Below are positions 52,537 through 60,324 of a DNA stretch of 64,000 nucleotides, one piece after another. Source of the stretch: CAZWLY01 sp964634465 (GTDB lineage: Bacteria > Desulfobacterota > Desulfarculia > G963662305). Positions within the stretch are counted from its first letter, which is position 1. Every line of letters begins with the position of its first letter. The notes under the pieces were generated by a model that searched no databases, was not told where the DNA came from, and saw only the letters and a program-made list of their open reading frames with translations. Location of the stretch: assembly GCA_964634465.1 (NCBI GenBank), contig CAZWLY010000007.1, positions 62,001 to 126,000 on the forward strand. The letters run 5' to 3'. The position numbers and the translations under genes are program-made.

Positions 52537-53844
52537 GTGAGCAAGTATTGGGATGAGAAACACGAGTGCATGCCGCTGGAGGAGATGCAGAAGCTCCAGC
52601 TCAAAAACCTCCAGGAAACGGTCAAGTGGGTTTATGAAAAGGTTCCCTTCTACAAAGAGAAGATGGACGAGAAGGGCGTCGCTCCCGGCGACATCAAGAC
52701 CCTGGACGACATCGCGCTCCTGCCGTTTACGGTCAAGACCGACCTTCGCGACAACTACCCCTTCGGCTTGTGCGCCGTGCCGATGAGCGAGGTGGTCAGG
52801 GTCCACGCCTCTTCGGGCACCACCGGCAAGCCGATCACCGGTCCCTACACCGCCCAGGACCTGGACCAGTGGTGCGAGTGCATGGCCCGGTCCATGTACG
52901 CGGCCGGGATCAGAGCCGACGACATCTATCAGAACGCCTACGGCATGGGCCTGTTCACCGGCGGGCTGGGCTTCCACCAGGGCGCGGAGAAGATCGGCTG
53001 CGCCATCGTTCCGGCCTCCTCGGGCATGACCGAGCGGCAGGTGACGTTGATGAACGACTTCGGGACCACCGCCATCGGCTGCACCCCCTCCTACGCGCTG
53101 ACCATCGCCGAGAAGGGCGCCGAGATGGGCATCGACTTCAAGAAGCTCCCCCTTCGGGTCGGCATGTTCGGGGCAGAGCCCTGGTCGCTGGAGATGAAGG
53201 CCGAGATCGAGGAGCGACTGGAGATCAAGGCCTTCGAGGCCTACGGCCTGACCGAGATGATGGGCCCCGGCGTGTCCTTCTCCTGCGACGGCGACGCCAC
53301 CGGGCTGCACATCAACGAGGACCACATCTACCCCGAGATCATCGACCCGGTCACCGAGGAGCCGTTGGGCCTGGATCAGCAGGGCGAGCTGGTCTTCACC
53401 GCCATCCAGCGGCGGGCCATGCCGCTGCTGCGCTACCGGACCCGGGACATCACCACCCTGACCCGCAAGAAGTGCTCCTGCGGCCGGACCCTGGTGATCA
53501 TGGAGAAGGTCCTGGGCCGCTCCGACGACATGATGATCATCTCCGGCGTCAACGTCTTCCCCTCCCAGATCGAATCGATCCTGCTGGAAGTGGACGAGGT
53601 CGAGCCCCAGTACGTGATCATCATCAAGAAGAAGGGCTACCTCGACGCCCTGTTCGTCGATGTCGAGGCCAGGCCCGAGGTCTACGATCTGGGCCAGGAG
53701 AAGCTGGACGAGGTGGCCAAGGCGATCAACGCCAAGATCAAGGGTGTCATCGGCATCAACGTCGGCGTCCGGTTGGTGCCGCCCAAGTCCATCGAGCGCT
53801 CCGAAGGCAAGGCCAAGCGCATCTTCGACGCCCGCAACATGTAG
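52537..53844 (+). CDS. Aryl-CoA ligase (phenylacetate/benzoate-CoA ligase, PaaK family)
   Basis: A 435-residue AMP-forming ligase of the PaaK type. The P-loop-like motif is ASSGTTGKPITGPYT (91-105), followed by GMFGAEPWS, the AYGLTEMMGPGVSF motif and RYRTRDITTLTRKKCSCGRT. It adenylates an aromatic acid and transfers it to CoA. PaaK itself uses phenylacetate; the place directly after the bzd genes favours benzoate or a substituted benzoate. The start is GTG with AGGAGG. It ends the operon. Confidence 0.9.
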   Translation: MSKYWDEKHECMPLEEMQKLQLKNLQETVKWVYEKVPFYKEKMDEKGVAPGDIKTLDDIALLPFTVKTDLRDNYPFGLCAVPMSEVVRVHASSGTTGKPITGPYTAQDLDQWCECMARSMYAAGIRADDIYQNAYGMGLFTGGLGFHQGAEKIGCAIVPASSGMTERQVTLMNDFGTTAIGCTPSYALTIAEKGAEMGIDFKKLPLRVGMFGAEPWSLEMKAEIEERLEIKAFEAYGLTEMMGPGVSFSCDGDATGLHINEDHIYPEIIDPVTEEPLGLDQQGELVFTAIQRRAMPLLRYRTRDITTLTRKKCSCGRTLVIMEKVLGRSDDMMIISGVNVFPSQIESILLEVDEVEPQYVIIIKKKGYLDALFVDVEARPEVYDLGQEKLDEVAKAINAKIKGVIGINVGVRLVPPKSIERSEGKAKRIFDARNM

Positions 53845-53930
53845 CCCTCGACGGGCGGGGGCTTGCCGCCGCCCCGGGGGCAACGCCCCTTGGGCGCGAC
53901 TGAAAAACCCCCTCTTCAAACACGTCCTTT

Positions 53931-53964
53931 CACTCGGTCCTTGGCGCGCGCCAAGGGCCGAGTG
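53931..53964. repeat. 34-base inverted repeat
   Basis: CACTCGGTCCTTGGCGC is followed directly by its reverse complement with a single G/T exception, giving 17-bp arms and no loop. It lies about 90 bases after the ligase stop. No T-run is next to it, so it is not a standard terminator. It may be a REP-like element or a factor-binding palindrome. Confidence 0.6.
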
Positions 53965-54079
53965 TCTGGCGGCGGCCCGTGGTTGATTCCCGGCTCCAAA
54001 CCGGCCGGACGAGTAAGACTCGTCCGCCGCTTTGCCAAAACGTCTTTGATCGGCGAAGCGAGTCTGCTATCTTGGGCCC

Positions 54080-54931
54080 ATGATTACCTCCGCCCCAAGG
54101 ACTTGGTTCGTCGGCTGGCTTTTGGCCCTGGTTCTTGCCGCCACTTCGGCCCAGGCCGAGCCGTCCCACAAGCCGATTAATTGGCGGCCGCTGGCGCCCG
54201 GCATTAGCTTCGCCCGCGTCGAGGCGACCAGGTACGTCCGCCTGGGCGAGCCTTTCATCGGCGTGGTCAGACTCGATCCGGAGCGGGTCAGGTTCAAGAT
54301 ATTTTCCATGCGCGACATCAAGGGCGGCCGGCCGATGCGGGTGGCCAACTGGCAGGCCAAGACCAAGGCTCTGGTCGTGTTCAACACCGGCCAGTACGAC
54401 GAGCGGGGCACCCATCTGGGGTTGTTGATCCGCGACGGGACGAATATCGGCACCGGCCGGCTTCGCGTCTGGAAGGGGCTTTTCGCGGCCGAACCGCTGA
54501 ACCCGGCCCTGCCCAAGGCGGTCCTGATCGACCTGGCCTACACCCAGTTCGACCCGGCGGCCAGCCACTACACCCAGGTCGTCCAGTCGTTCATGCTCCT
54601 GGACGCCAAGGGCCGCAAACGGGTCCGCCGCTCGGACTGGAAGGCCAACCGGACCGTTCTGGCCACCGACCAGGCCGGCCGGATCGTGGTGTTGTGCACC
54701 GAGGGCGGCTACACCCTCTGGGAGCTGGCCTCCTGGCTGGCCGAGAGCGAGCTGGGCATAGTCCAGGCGATGAGCCTTGACGGCGGCTACCGGGCCGAGA
54801 TGGCGGTCAAGATCGGCGACTTCGAGTACGTCACCTACGGCCAGTGGGAGACCAACGACTTCGGCAACTTCTCCCTGCCCGGCTTTCGGGCCACCCTGCC
54901 GGCGGTGGTGGGAGTCTTCAGCCGGGAGTGA
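54080..54931 (+). CDS. Exported phosphodiester glycosidase (NAGPA) family protein
   Basis: A 283-residue protein with a signal peptide (FVGWLLALVLAATSAQAEPS). The body resembles the NAGPA (N-acetylglucosamine-1-phosphodiester glycosidase) domain: RVRFKIFSMRDIKGGRPMRV, VVFNTGQYDERGTHLGLLI, NRTVLATDQAGRIVVLCTEG and AMSLDGGYRAEMAVK. Bacterial members are exported and act on wall-linked sugars; function is mostly unproven. It is followed by the CoA-transferase after 18 bases. Confidence 0.8.
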   Translation: MITSAPRTWFVGWLLALVLAATSAQAEPSHKPINWRPLAPGISFARVEATRYVRLGEPFIGVVRLDPERVRFKIFSMRDIKGGRPMRVANWQAKTKALVVFNTGQYDERGTHLGLLIRDGTNIGTGRLRVWKGLFAAEPLNPALPKAVLIDLAYTQFDPAASHYTQVVQSFMLLDAKGRKRVRRSDWKANRTVLATDQAGRIVVLCTEGGYTLWELASWLAESELGIVQAMSLDGGYRAEMAVKIGDFEYVTYGQWETNDFGNFSLPGFRATLPAVVGVFSRE

Positions 54932-54949
54932 TTCGACGGACCCGAGCCA

Positions 54950-56443
54950 ATGTTGAGAGATAGAATCCGCTTTGAAAAGCTCCACGACAAGATCACCGAC
55001 GCCGCCACGGCGGCGGCTCACATCAAGGACGGAATGAACGTCTTTGTCTCGGGCTTCACCGCCGGCTACCCTAAGCTCATCCCGGCCGAGATCGCCAAGC
55101 GGGCCAAGGCCGGCGAGAGGATCAGGATCAACCTCTACGCCGGCGCCTCCACCGGCGACGACGTGGATGGGGCGCTGGCCGAGGCCGGGGCGATCAACTG
55201 GCGGCGACCCTACATGTCCTCCAGGTCGATGCGGGAGTTGATCAACTCGGGCCGGATTCTGTTCAAGGACGATCACCTCTCGAGCTTGGCCGGCCAGGTC
55301 CGGGCCGGCGACTGGGGGCCGGTCCAGGTGGCCGTGGTCGAGGCGGCGGCGATCACCGAAAAGGGCCACCTCATCCCGACCCTGTCGGTGGGCAACACCC
55401 CGACCTACGTCAGAGAGGCGGACAAGATCATCATCGAGATGTCCGACGCCAACCCCGAGGAGATCGAGGGCATCCACGACATCTTCATCCCCGAGGACCC
55501 GCCGTACCGGATGCCGATCCCCATCTATCGAACCGCCGATCGGATCGGCAAGCCGTTCATCGAGATGGACCCCGACAAGGTGGCGGCGATCGTCTTTTCC
55601 GACAAGGAGGACGTCTGCCACATCTTCACCGAGCCGGACGAGATCTCGGTTCTGATCGCCGAGCAGATCCTCGATTTCGTCCGCCACGAGATCAAGGCCG
55701 AGCGCATGCCGCCGGGCCTGCCCTGGCAGTCCGGGGTGGGCAACGTGGCCAACGCGGTCATGGCCGGGTTCATGGACGACGAGTTTTTCAACAACCTCGA
55801 CATCTACTCCGAGGTCCTCCAGGATTCGGTCCTGGATTTGATCGACATCGGCAAGGTCAGGGCCGCCTCTGGTTCGGCCATGACCCTGTCGTTTAAGGCC
55901 AGGGAAAGATTTTTCAAAGAAATATACCGGTATAAAGAGAAGATAGTCCTGAGGCCTCAAGAGATTTCCAACTCGCCCGAGGTGATAAGACGCCTGGGCG
56001 TGATCGCCGTCAACACGGCCATGGAGATCGATATCTACGGCCAGGTCAACTCGACCCACGTCTACGGCTCACACTTGATGAACGGCATCGGCGGCTCGGG
56101 CGACTTCGAGCGCAACGCCTCGCTGTCGTTCATGGTCTGCCCCTCGGTGGGCAAGGGCGGCAAGATCTCGCGGATCGTGCCCATGGCCCCCCATGTCGAT
56201 CACTCCGAGCACTCGGTGGCGGTGGTGGTCACCGAGCAGGGTTTGGTGGACACCCGACCGCTGACGCCGCGCCAGACGGCCGAGGCGATCATCAAGAACT
56301 GCGCCCATCCCGACTACCGCGACCTGTTGTGGGACTACTTTCAGCGGGCGGTCAAGGAACGCGGCGGCCACGAACCGCATCTTTTGAGCGAGGCCTTCGC
56401 CATGCACGAGAGGCTGTTGGCCACGGGGGACATGAGACCTTAG
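54950..56443 (+). CDS. Succinate/acetyl-CoA hydrolase-type CoA-transferase
   Basis: A 497-residue class I CoA-transferase of the acetyl-CoA hydrolase/Cat1 family: FVSGFTAGYPKLIPAEIAKR, GASTGDDVDGALAEAGAINW, VGNVANAVMAGF, the active-site Glu in LDIYSEVLQDSVLDLID, NGIGGSGDFERNA and VTEQGLVDTRPLTPRQ. Length equals that of succinyl-CoA:acetate CoA-transferase. It exchanges CoA between short acids; exact pair unknown. It could convert acetyl-CoA from aromatic oxidation or load CoA on growth acids. Confidence 0.9.
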   Translation: MLRDRIRFEKLHDKITDAATAAAHIKDGMNVFVSGFTAGYPKLIPAEIAKRAKAGERIRINLYAGASTGDDVDGALAEAGAINWRRPYMSSRSMRELINSGRILFKDDHLSSLAGQVRAGDWGPVQVAVVEAAAITEKGHLIPTLSVGNTPTYVREADKIIIEMSDANPEEIEGIHDIFIPEDPPYRMPIPIYRTADRIGKPFIEMDPDKVAAIVFSDKEDVCHIFTEPDEISVLIAEQILDFVRHEIKAERMPPGLPWQSGVGNVANAVMAGFMDDEFFNNLDIYSEVLQDSVLDLIDIGKVRAASGSAMTLSFKARERFFKEIYRYKEKIVLRPQEISNSPEVIRRLGVIAVNTAMEIDIYGQVNSTHVYGSHLMNGIGGSGDFERNASLSFMVCPSVGKGGKISRIVPMAPHVDHSEHSVAVVVTEQGLVDTRPLTPRQTAEAIIKNCAHPDYRDLLWDYFQRAVKERGGHEPHLLSEAFAMHERLLATGDMRP

Positions 56444-56503
56444 CCTCTGGCTGGAATTGTTCACCCCAATGCTTATACTATTGAGCGTGGAGGGGATCAC
56501 CTG

Positions 56504-57409
56504 ATGGACTGTCGCGTCGAAAAAGACAATCTCGACTACGTGGGCCGCATCATCCGTCCGCCGAGCGAGGCCTATTCGATCATCCTCCAGGTCACCGTCG
56601 GCTGCTCGCACAACAAGTGCACCTTCTGCGGCACCTACAAGGACAAGCGTTTCACCATCAAGGACGAGAAGACCGTCCTCGAAGACCTGGATTTCGCGGC
56701 CAAGTACATGCGCCACCAGGATCGATTGTTCATCTGCGACGGCGACGCCTTGATCATGCCCCAGAAGAAACTGATCTGGCTCTTGACCGAGATCAGGAAC
56801 CGGCTGCCCTGGGTCAAGAGGGTCGGGCTCTACGCCAACGCCAAGTCGATCAAGATGAAGGCCGACGAGGAGCTCAGGGAGCTCAAGGAGCTGGGCTTGG
56901 GCATCGCCTACCTGGGCGTCGAGTCGGGCGACGACGAGGTCTTGAAGGCGGTCAACAAGGGAACCGACGCCCGGAACCTGATCGAACAGGGCCGGCGGAT
57001 CATGGCCGCCGGGATCAAGCTCTCGGTGACGGTCTTGATCGGTCTGGCCGGGGCCGAGGTCGAGGCCTCGCTCAAGCACGCCAGAAGGACGGGCCGGCTG
57101 CTGACCGAGATGGACCCGGACTACGTCGGGGCCTTGATGTTGATGATCATTCCGGGGACCGAGCTGGGCGAGGCCTTTCGCCGGGGCGAGTTCAGCCTGC
57201 CCGACCAGTACGGCTATCTGGCCGAGCTGAGGGAGATGCTCGCCCACACCGAGCTTTCCAGGGGCCTCTTTTTCGCCAACCACGCCTCGAACTACCTGCC
57301 GATCAAGGTCCGCTTCCCCGGCCCGAGCAAGGACCGGGCCTTAAGTCTCCTGGACCAAGCCCTGGCGGGCCGGGTCGGCCTGAAGCCGGAGTGGCTGCGG
57401 GCGCTCTAG
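56504..57409 (+). CDS. Radical SAM protein with a CX4CX2C cluster motif
   Basis: A 301-residue radical SAM enzyme. The cluster motif VGCSHNKCTFCGTYKDKRF has four residues between the first two cysteines instead of three. VESGDDEVLKAVNKGTDARN is typical of Elp3/MiaB-like radical SAM barrels. The group is common in anaerobes and largely uncharacterised. It has a GGAGG-like site and lies just before the helicase gene, possibly overlapping it. Confidence 0.85.
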   Translation: MDCRVEKDNLDYVGRIIRPPSEAYSIILQVTVGCSHNKCTFCGTYKDKRFTIKDEKTVLEDLDFAAKYMRHQDRLFICDGDALIMPQKKLIWLLTEIRNRLPWVKRVGLYANAKSIKMKADEELRELKELGLGIAYLGVESGDDEVLKAVNKGTDARNLIEQGRRIMAAGIKLSVTVLIGLAGAEVEASLKHARRTGRLLTEMDPDYVGALMLMIIPGTELGEAFRRGEFSLPDQYGYLAELREMLAHTELSRGLFFANHASNYLPIKVRFPGPSKDRALSLLDQALAGRVGLKPEWLRAL

Positions 57410-57435
57410 ATCAGGGCCGGCCGGCGGCCGAGGGA

Positions 57436-60324
57436 GTGTGGTCCTTTCTCAAGGGCCTGGCGGCCGATGACGAATTCGGCCCCCAGGTGGCCCACTTGGA
57501 GACCATTCCGGCCGCCGAGCCCAGGTACGCCCGGCTGGAGGCGCCCCTGGCCGCGCCCTTGGCGGCGGCGCTCAAGTCCCAGGGCGTGGCCGAGCTCTAC
57601 ACCCACCAGGCCGAGTCCTTGGCCGCGCTTCGGGCCGGCCGGGACGCCATCGTGGCCACGCCGACCGCCTCGGGCAAGTCGCTCGTCTACTGGCTGCCGG
57701 TAATGGAGCGCCTCTTGACCGAGGCCGAGGCCAAGGCGCTGTACATCTTTCCCTTGAAGGCCCTGGAGCAAGACCAGCTCAGGGGCCTCAACGAGCTGGC
57801 CGCCGCGCTGAAGGAGCACGGCGGGCCGGCGGTCCGGGCCGCGGTCTACGACGGCGACACCCCCCGGTCCAAGCGCCGGAAGATCATGGCCGACCCGCCC
57901 GAGGTGGTCATCACCAACCCGGACATGCTCCACTTGGGCTTTCTGGCCTTTCACGACAAATGGGCCAAGCTGTTCTCCCGGCTGAGACTGGTCGTTCTGG
58001 ACGAGGCCCATGCCTACCGGGGCGTGTTCGGTTCCCACGTCGCCCAACTGATCCGGCGGCTCAACCGGATCTGCGAGTACTACGGCTCCCGGCCGGTCTT
58101 CCTGTTGTCGTCGGCCACCATCGACAACCCGGCCGAACTGGGCCGGAAGTTGATCGGCCGCGAGCTCCTCGCCGTCACCGAATCTGGCGCGCCGAGCTCG
58201 GCCCGCCACTTCCTGTTCATCAACCCCGATCTCTCGGCCGCCCACACCGCGGCCAGGCTCCTGGTCAGGGCGGTCAAGGCCGGGCTGAAGACGATTGTCT
58301 TCACCCAGGCCAGAAAGACCACCGAGCTGATCCACATGTGGACCGAGTCCATGGCTCCCGAGGTCAGGATCAGCGCCTACCGGGCCGGTTTTCTGCCCCA
58401 GGAGAGACGGCGGATAGAGGCCGAGCTGGCCTCGGGCGAGTTGGACGGCGTGGTCTCGACCAGCGCCCTGGAGTTGGGCATCGACATCGGGGCGCTCGAC
58501 CTGTGCCTCCTGGTCGGCTATCCGGGCACGGTGGTCACCACCTGGCAGCGGGCCGGCAGGGTGGGGCGGGCCGATCGGCCCTCGGGTGTGATCCTGATCG
58601 CCCAGCCCGACGCCCTGGACCAGTACATCGTCCGCCATCCCGACGACTTCTTCAGCCGGGGCTTCGAGCCGGCGGTGGTCGATCCCGACAACCCGGAGAT
58701 CGTCGGCCCCCACTTGGTCTGCGCCGCGGCCGAGATCCCGCTGCCCGGCGACGATCGGTTGTTCGACTTGCCGAAAAAAAGGGAACTGGTGGCCGAGCTG
58801 GAGAGCCAGCGGCGGTTGATCCCGACCCTGGAGGGCGATCTCTACCTCGCGCCCAAGACCCGGCCCCACCAGGAGGTCAACATCCGCGGCGTGGGCGAGC
58901 ACTACGCGATCATGCTCACCAAGAGCCGGCGGTCGATCGGCACCCTGGACGAAATCCGGGCCTTCAAGGAGGCCCACCCCGGCGCGATCTACCTCCACTT
59001 GGGCAAGCAGTATCACGTCGACGAGCTGGACATCGAGGCCAAGAACGTTCTGGTGCACCGCCGCCGGGTCGATTACTACACCCGCTACAAATCGGAGAAA
59101 GAGACCGAGATCCTCGAAGTTCTGGACTCCAGACCGACGCCCCATTTCGTCGTCCGCCTGGGCCGGCTCAAGGTCACCGAGCGGGTCATCGGCTACGAGA
59201 AGCGGCGGATCAGGGGCCAGGAGCTGATCTCGACCCATCCGCTCGATCTGCCGCCGACCACCTTCGAGACGGTCGGACTGTGGGTCGAGATCGAGCCGGG
59301 CATCCAAAGGCTGGTCGTCTCCGAGGGCGGCCACTTCATGGGCGGCATCCACGCCATGGAGCACGCCGCCATCGCCATGTTCCCCCTGCTGGCGCTGTGC
59401 GACCGCAACGACATCGGCGGTATCGCCTATCCGATGCACCCCCAGCTCGGCCGCTCGGCGGTCTTCATCTACGACGGCTACCCCGGCGGGGTCGGCCTGG
59501 CCGCGACCGGGTTCAAGCGGATCGAGGCCCTGCTGGACAAGGCCCGCCGGGTGGTGGCCGAGTGCCGCTGCGAGGAGGGCTGCCCGTCGTGCATCCACTC
59601 GCCCAAGTGCGGCGCCGGCAACAAGCCCCTGGACAAAGCGGCCTGCCTGAGCGTTCTGGAAGCGCTCTTGGGCCGGCGGGAGTGGTCGGCCGGCGGCGAC
59701 GAGCCGGCCCCGGCGCCGAGCGACGTCACCGAACCCGAACCCGAGGCCGCCGGCGAGGCGATCGAGCGGCCCTGGGGCGTCTTCGACCTGGAGACCAAGC
59801 GCCTGTCCGACGAGGTCGGCGGTTGGGGCAACATCCGGCTGATGGGCCTGTCGGTCGGAGTGATCTACGACGGCCGGCGCGACGAGTATCTGGCCTTCGA
59901 GGAGGACCGGGTCAAAGATTTGATCGAGAAGCTCAAGAGCCTGCCGCTCATCGTCGGCTTCAACGTCAAGCGCTTCGACTACACCGTGCTCGCCGCCTAC
60001 ACCGACTTCGACCTGGCCAGCCTGCCCACCCTGGACTTGCTGGAGGACATCCACCGCTCCTACGGCTTCAGGGTCAGGCTGGACGATCTGGCCAGGAACA
60101 CCCTGGGCGCGGGCAAGTCGGCCGACGGTCTTCAGGCGGTGGTCTGGTATCGGGCCGGGGAGATGGACAAGCTCACTGAGTACTGCAAAAAAGACGTTGA
60201 ACTCACCAAGGAACTGTTCGAATTCGGCTTGAGAAACGGTTACGTGGTCGGCGAGCGGAGCGGGATGAAGGTCAAGCTCAAGGTCGATTGGGCCGAGCTG
60301 GCCGACCGGCTGAGTCGGGGCTGA
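57436..60324 (+). CDS. DEAD/DEAH helicase with DUF1998 zinc domain fused to a DEDDy exonuclease (MrfA-MrfB-like fusion)
   Basis: About 962 residues from a GTG at 57436; a GTG at 57391 overlapping the previous gene is an alternative. Helicase motifs: ATPTASGKS (Walker A, Lys81), LDEAHAYRG, LSSATIDNP, STSALELGIDIG and QRAGRVGRA. The DUF1998/MZB region has four cysteines, CRCEEGCPSCIHSPKC (about 711-726). Residues about 778-962 are a DnaQ-like nuclease: FDLETK, NVKRFD and YCKKD give the DEDD acids with a Tyr, hence DEDDy. In Bacillus, MrfA (helicase) and MrfB (exonuclease) are separate and remove mitomycin-type DNA damage. Its stop overlaps the start of the next gene. Confidence 0.87.
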   Translation: MWSFLKGLAADDEFGPQVAHLETIPAAEPRYARLEAPLAAPLAAALKSQGVAELYTHQAESLAALRAGRDAIVATPTASGKSLVYWLPVMERLLTEAEAKALYIFPLKALEQDQLRGLNELAAALKEHGGPAVRAAVYDGDTPRSKRRKIMADPPEVVITNPDMLHLGFLAFHDKWAKLFSRLRLVVLDEAHAYRGVFGSHVAQLIRRLNRICEYYGSRPVFLLSSATIDNPAELGRKLIGRELLAVTESGAPSSARHFLFINPDLSAAHTAARLLVRAVKAGLKTIVFTQARKTTELIHMWTESMAPEVRISAYRAGFLPQERRRIEAELASGELDGVVSTSALELGIDIGALDLCLLVGYPGTVVTTWQRAGRVGRADRPSGVILIAQPDALDQYIVRHPDDFFSRGFEPAVVDPDNPEIVGPHLVCAAAEIPLPGDDRLFDLPKKRELVAELESQRRLIPTLEGDLYLAPKTRPHQEVNIRGVGEHYAIMLTKSRRSIGTLDEIRAFKEAHPGAIYLHLGKQYHVDELDIEAKNVLVHRRRVDYYTRYKSEKETEILEVLDSRPTPHFVVRLGRLKVTERVIGYEKRRIRGQELISTHPLDLPPTTFETVGLWVEIEPGIQRLVVSEGGHFMGGIHAMEHAAIAMFPLLALCDRNDIGGIAYPMHPQLGRSAVFIYDGYPGGVGLAATGFKRIEALLDKARRVVAECRCEEGCPSCIHSPKCGAGNKPLDKAACLSVLEALLGRREWSAGGDEPAPAPSDVTEPEPEAAGEAIERPWGVFDLETKRLSDEVGGWGNIRLMGLSVGVIYDGRRDEYLAFEEDRVKDLIEKLKSLPLIVGFNVKRFDYTVLAAYTDFDLASLPTLDLLEDIHRSYGFRVRLDDLARNTLGAGKSADGLQAVVWYRAGEMDKLTEYCKKDVELTKELFEFGLRNGYVVGERSGMKVKLKVDWAELADRLSRG

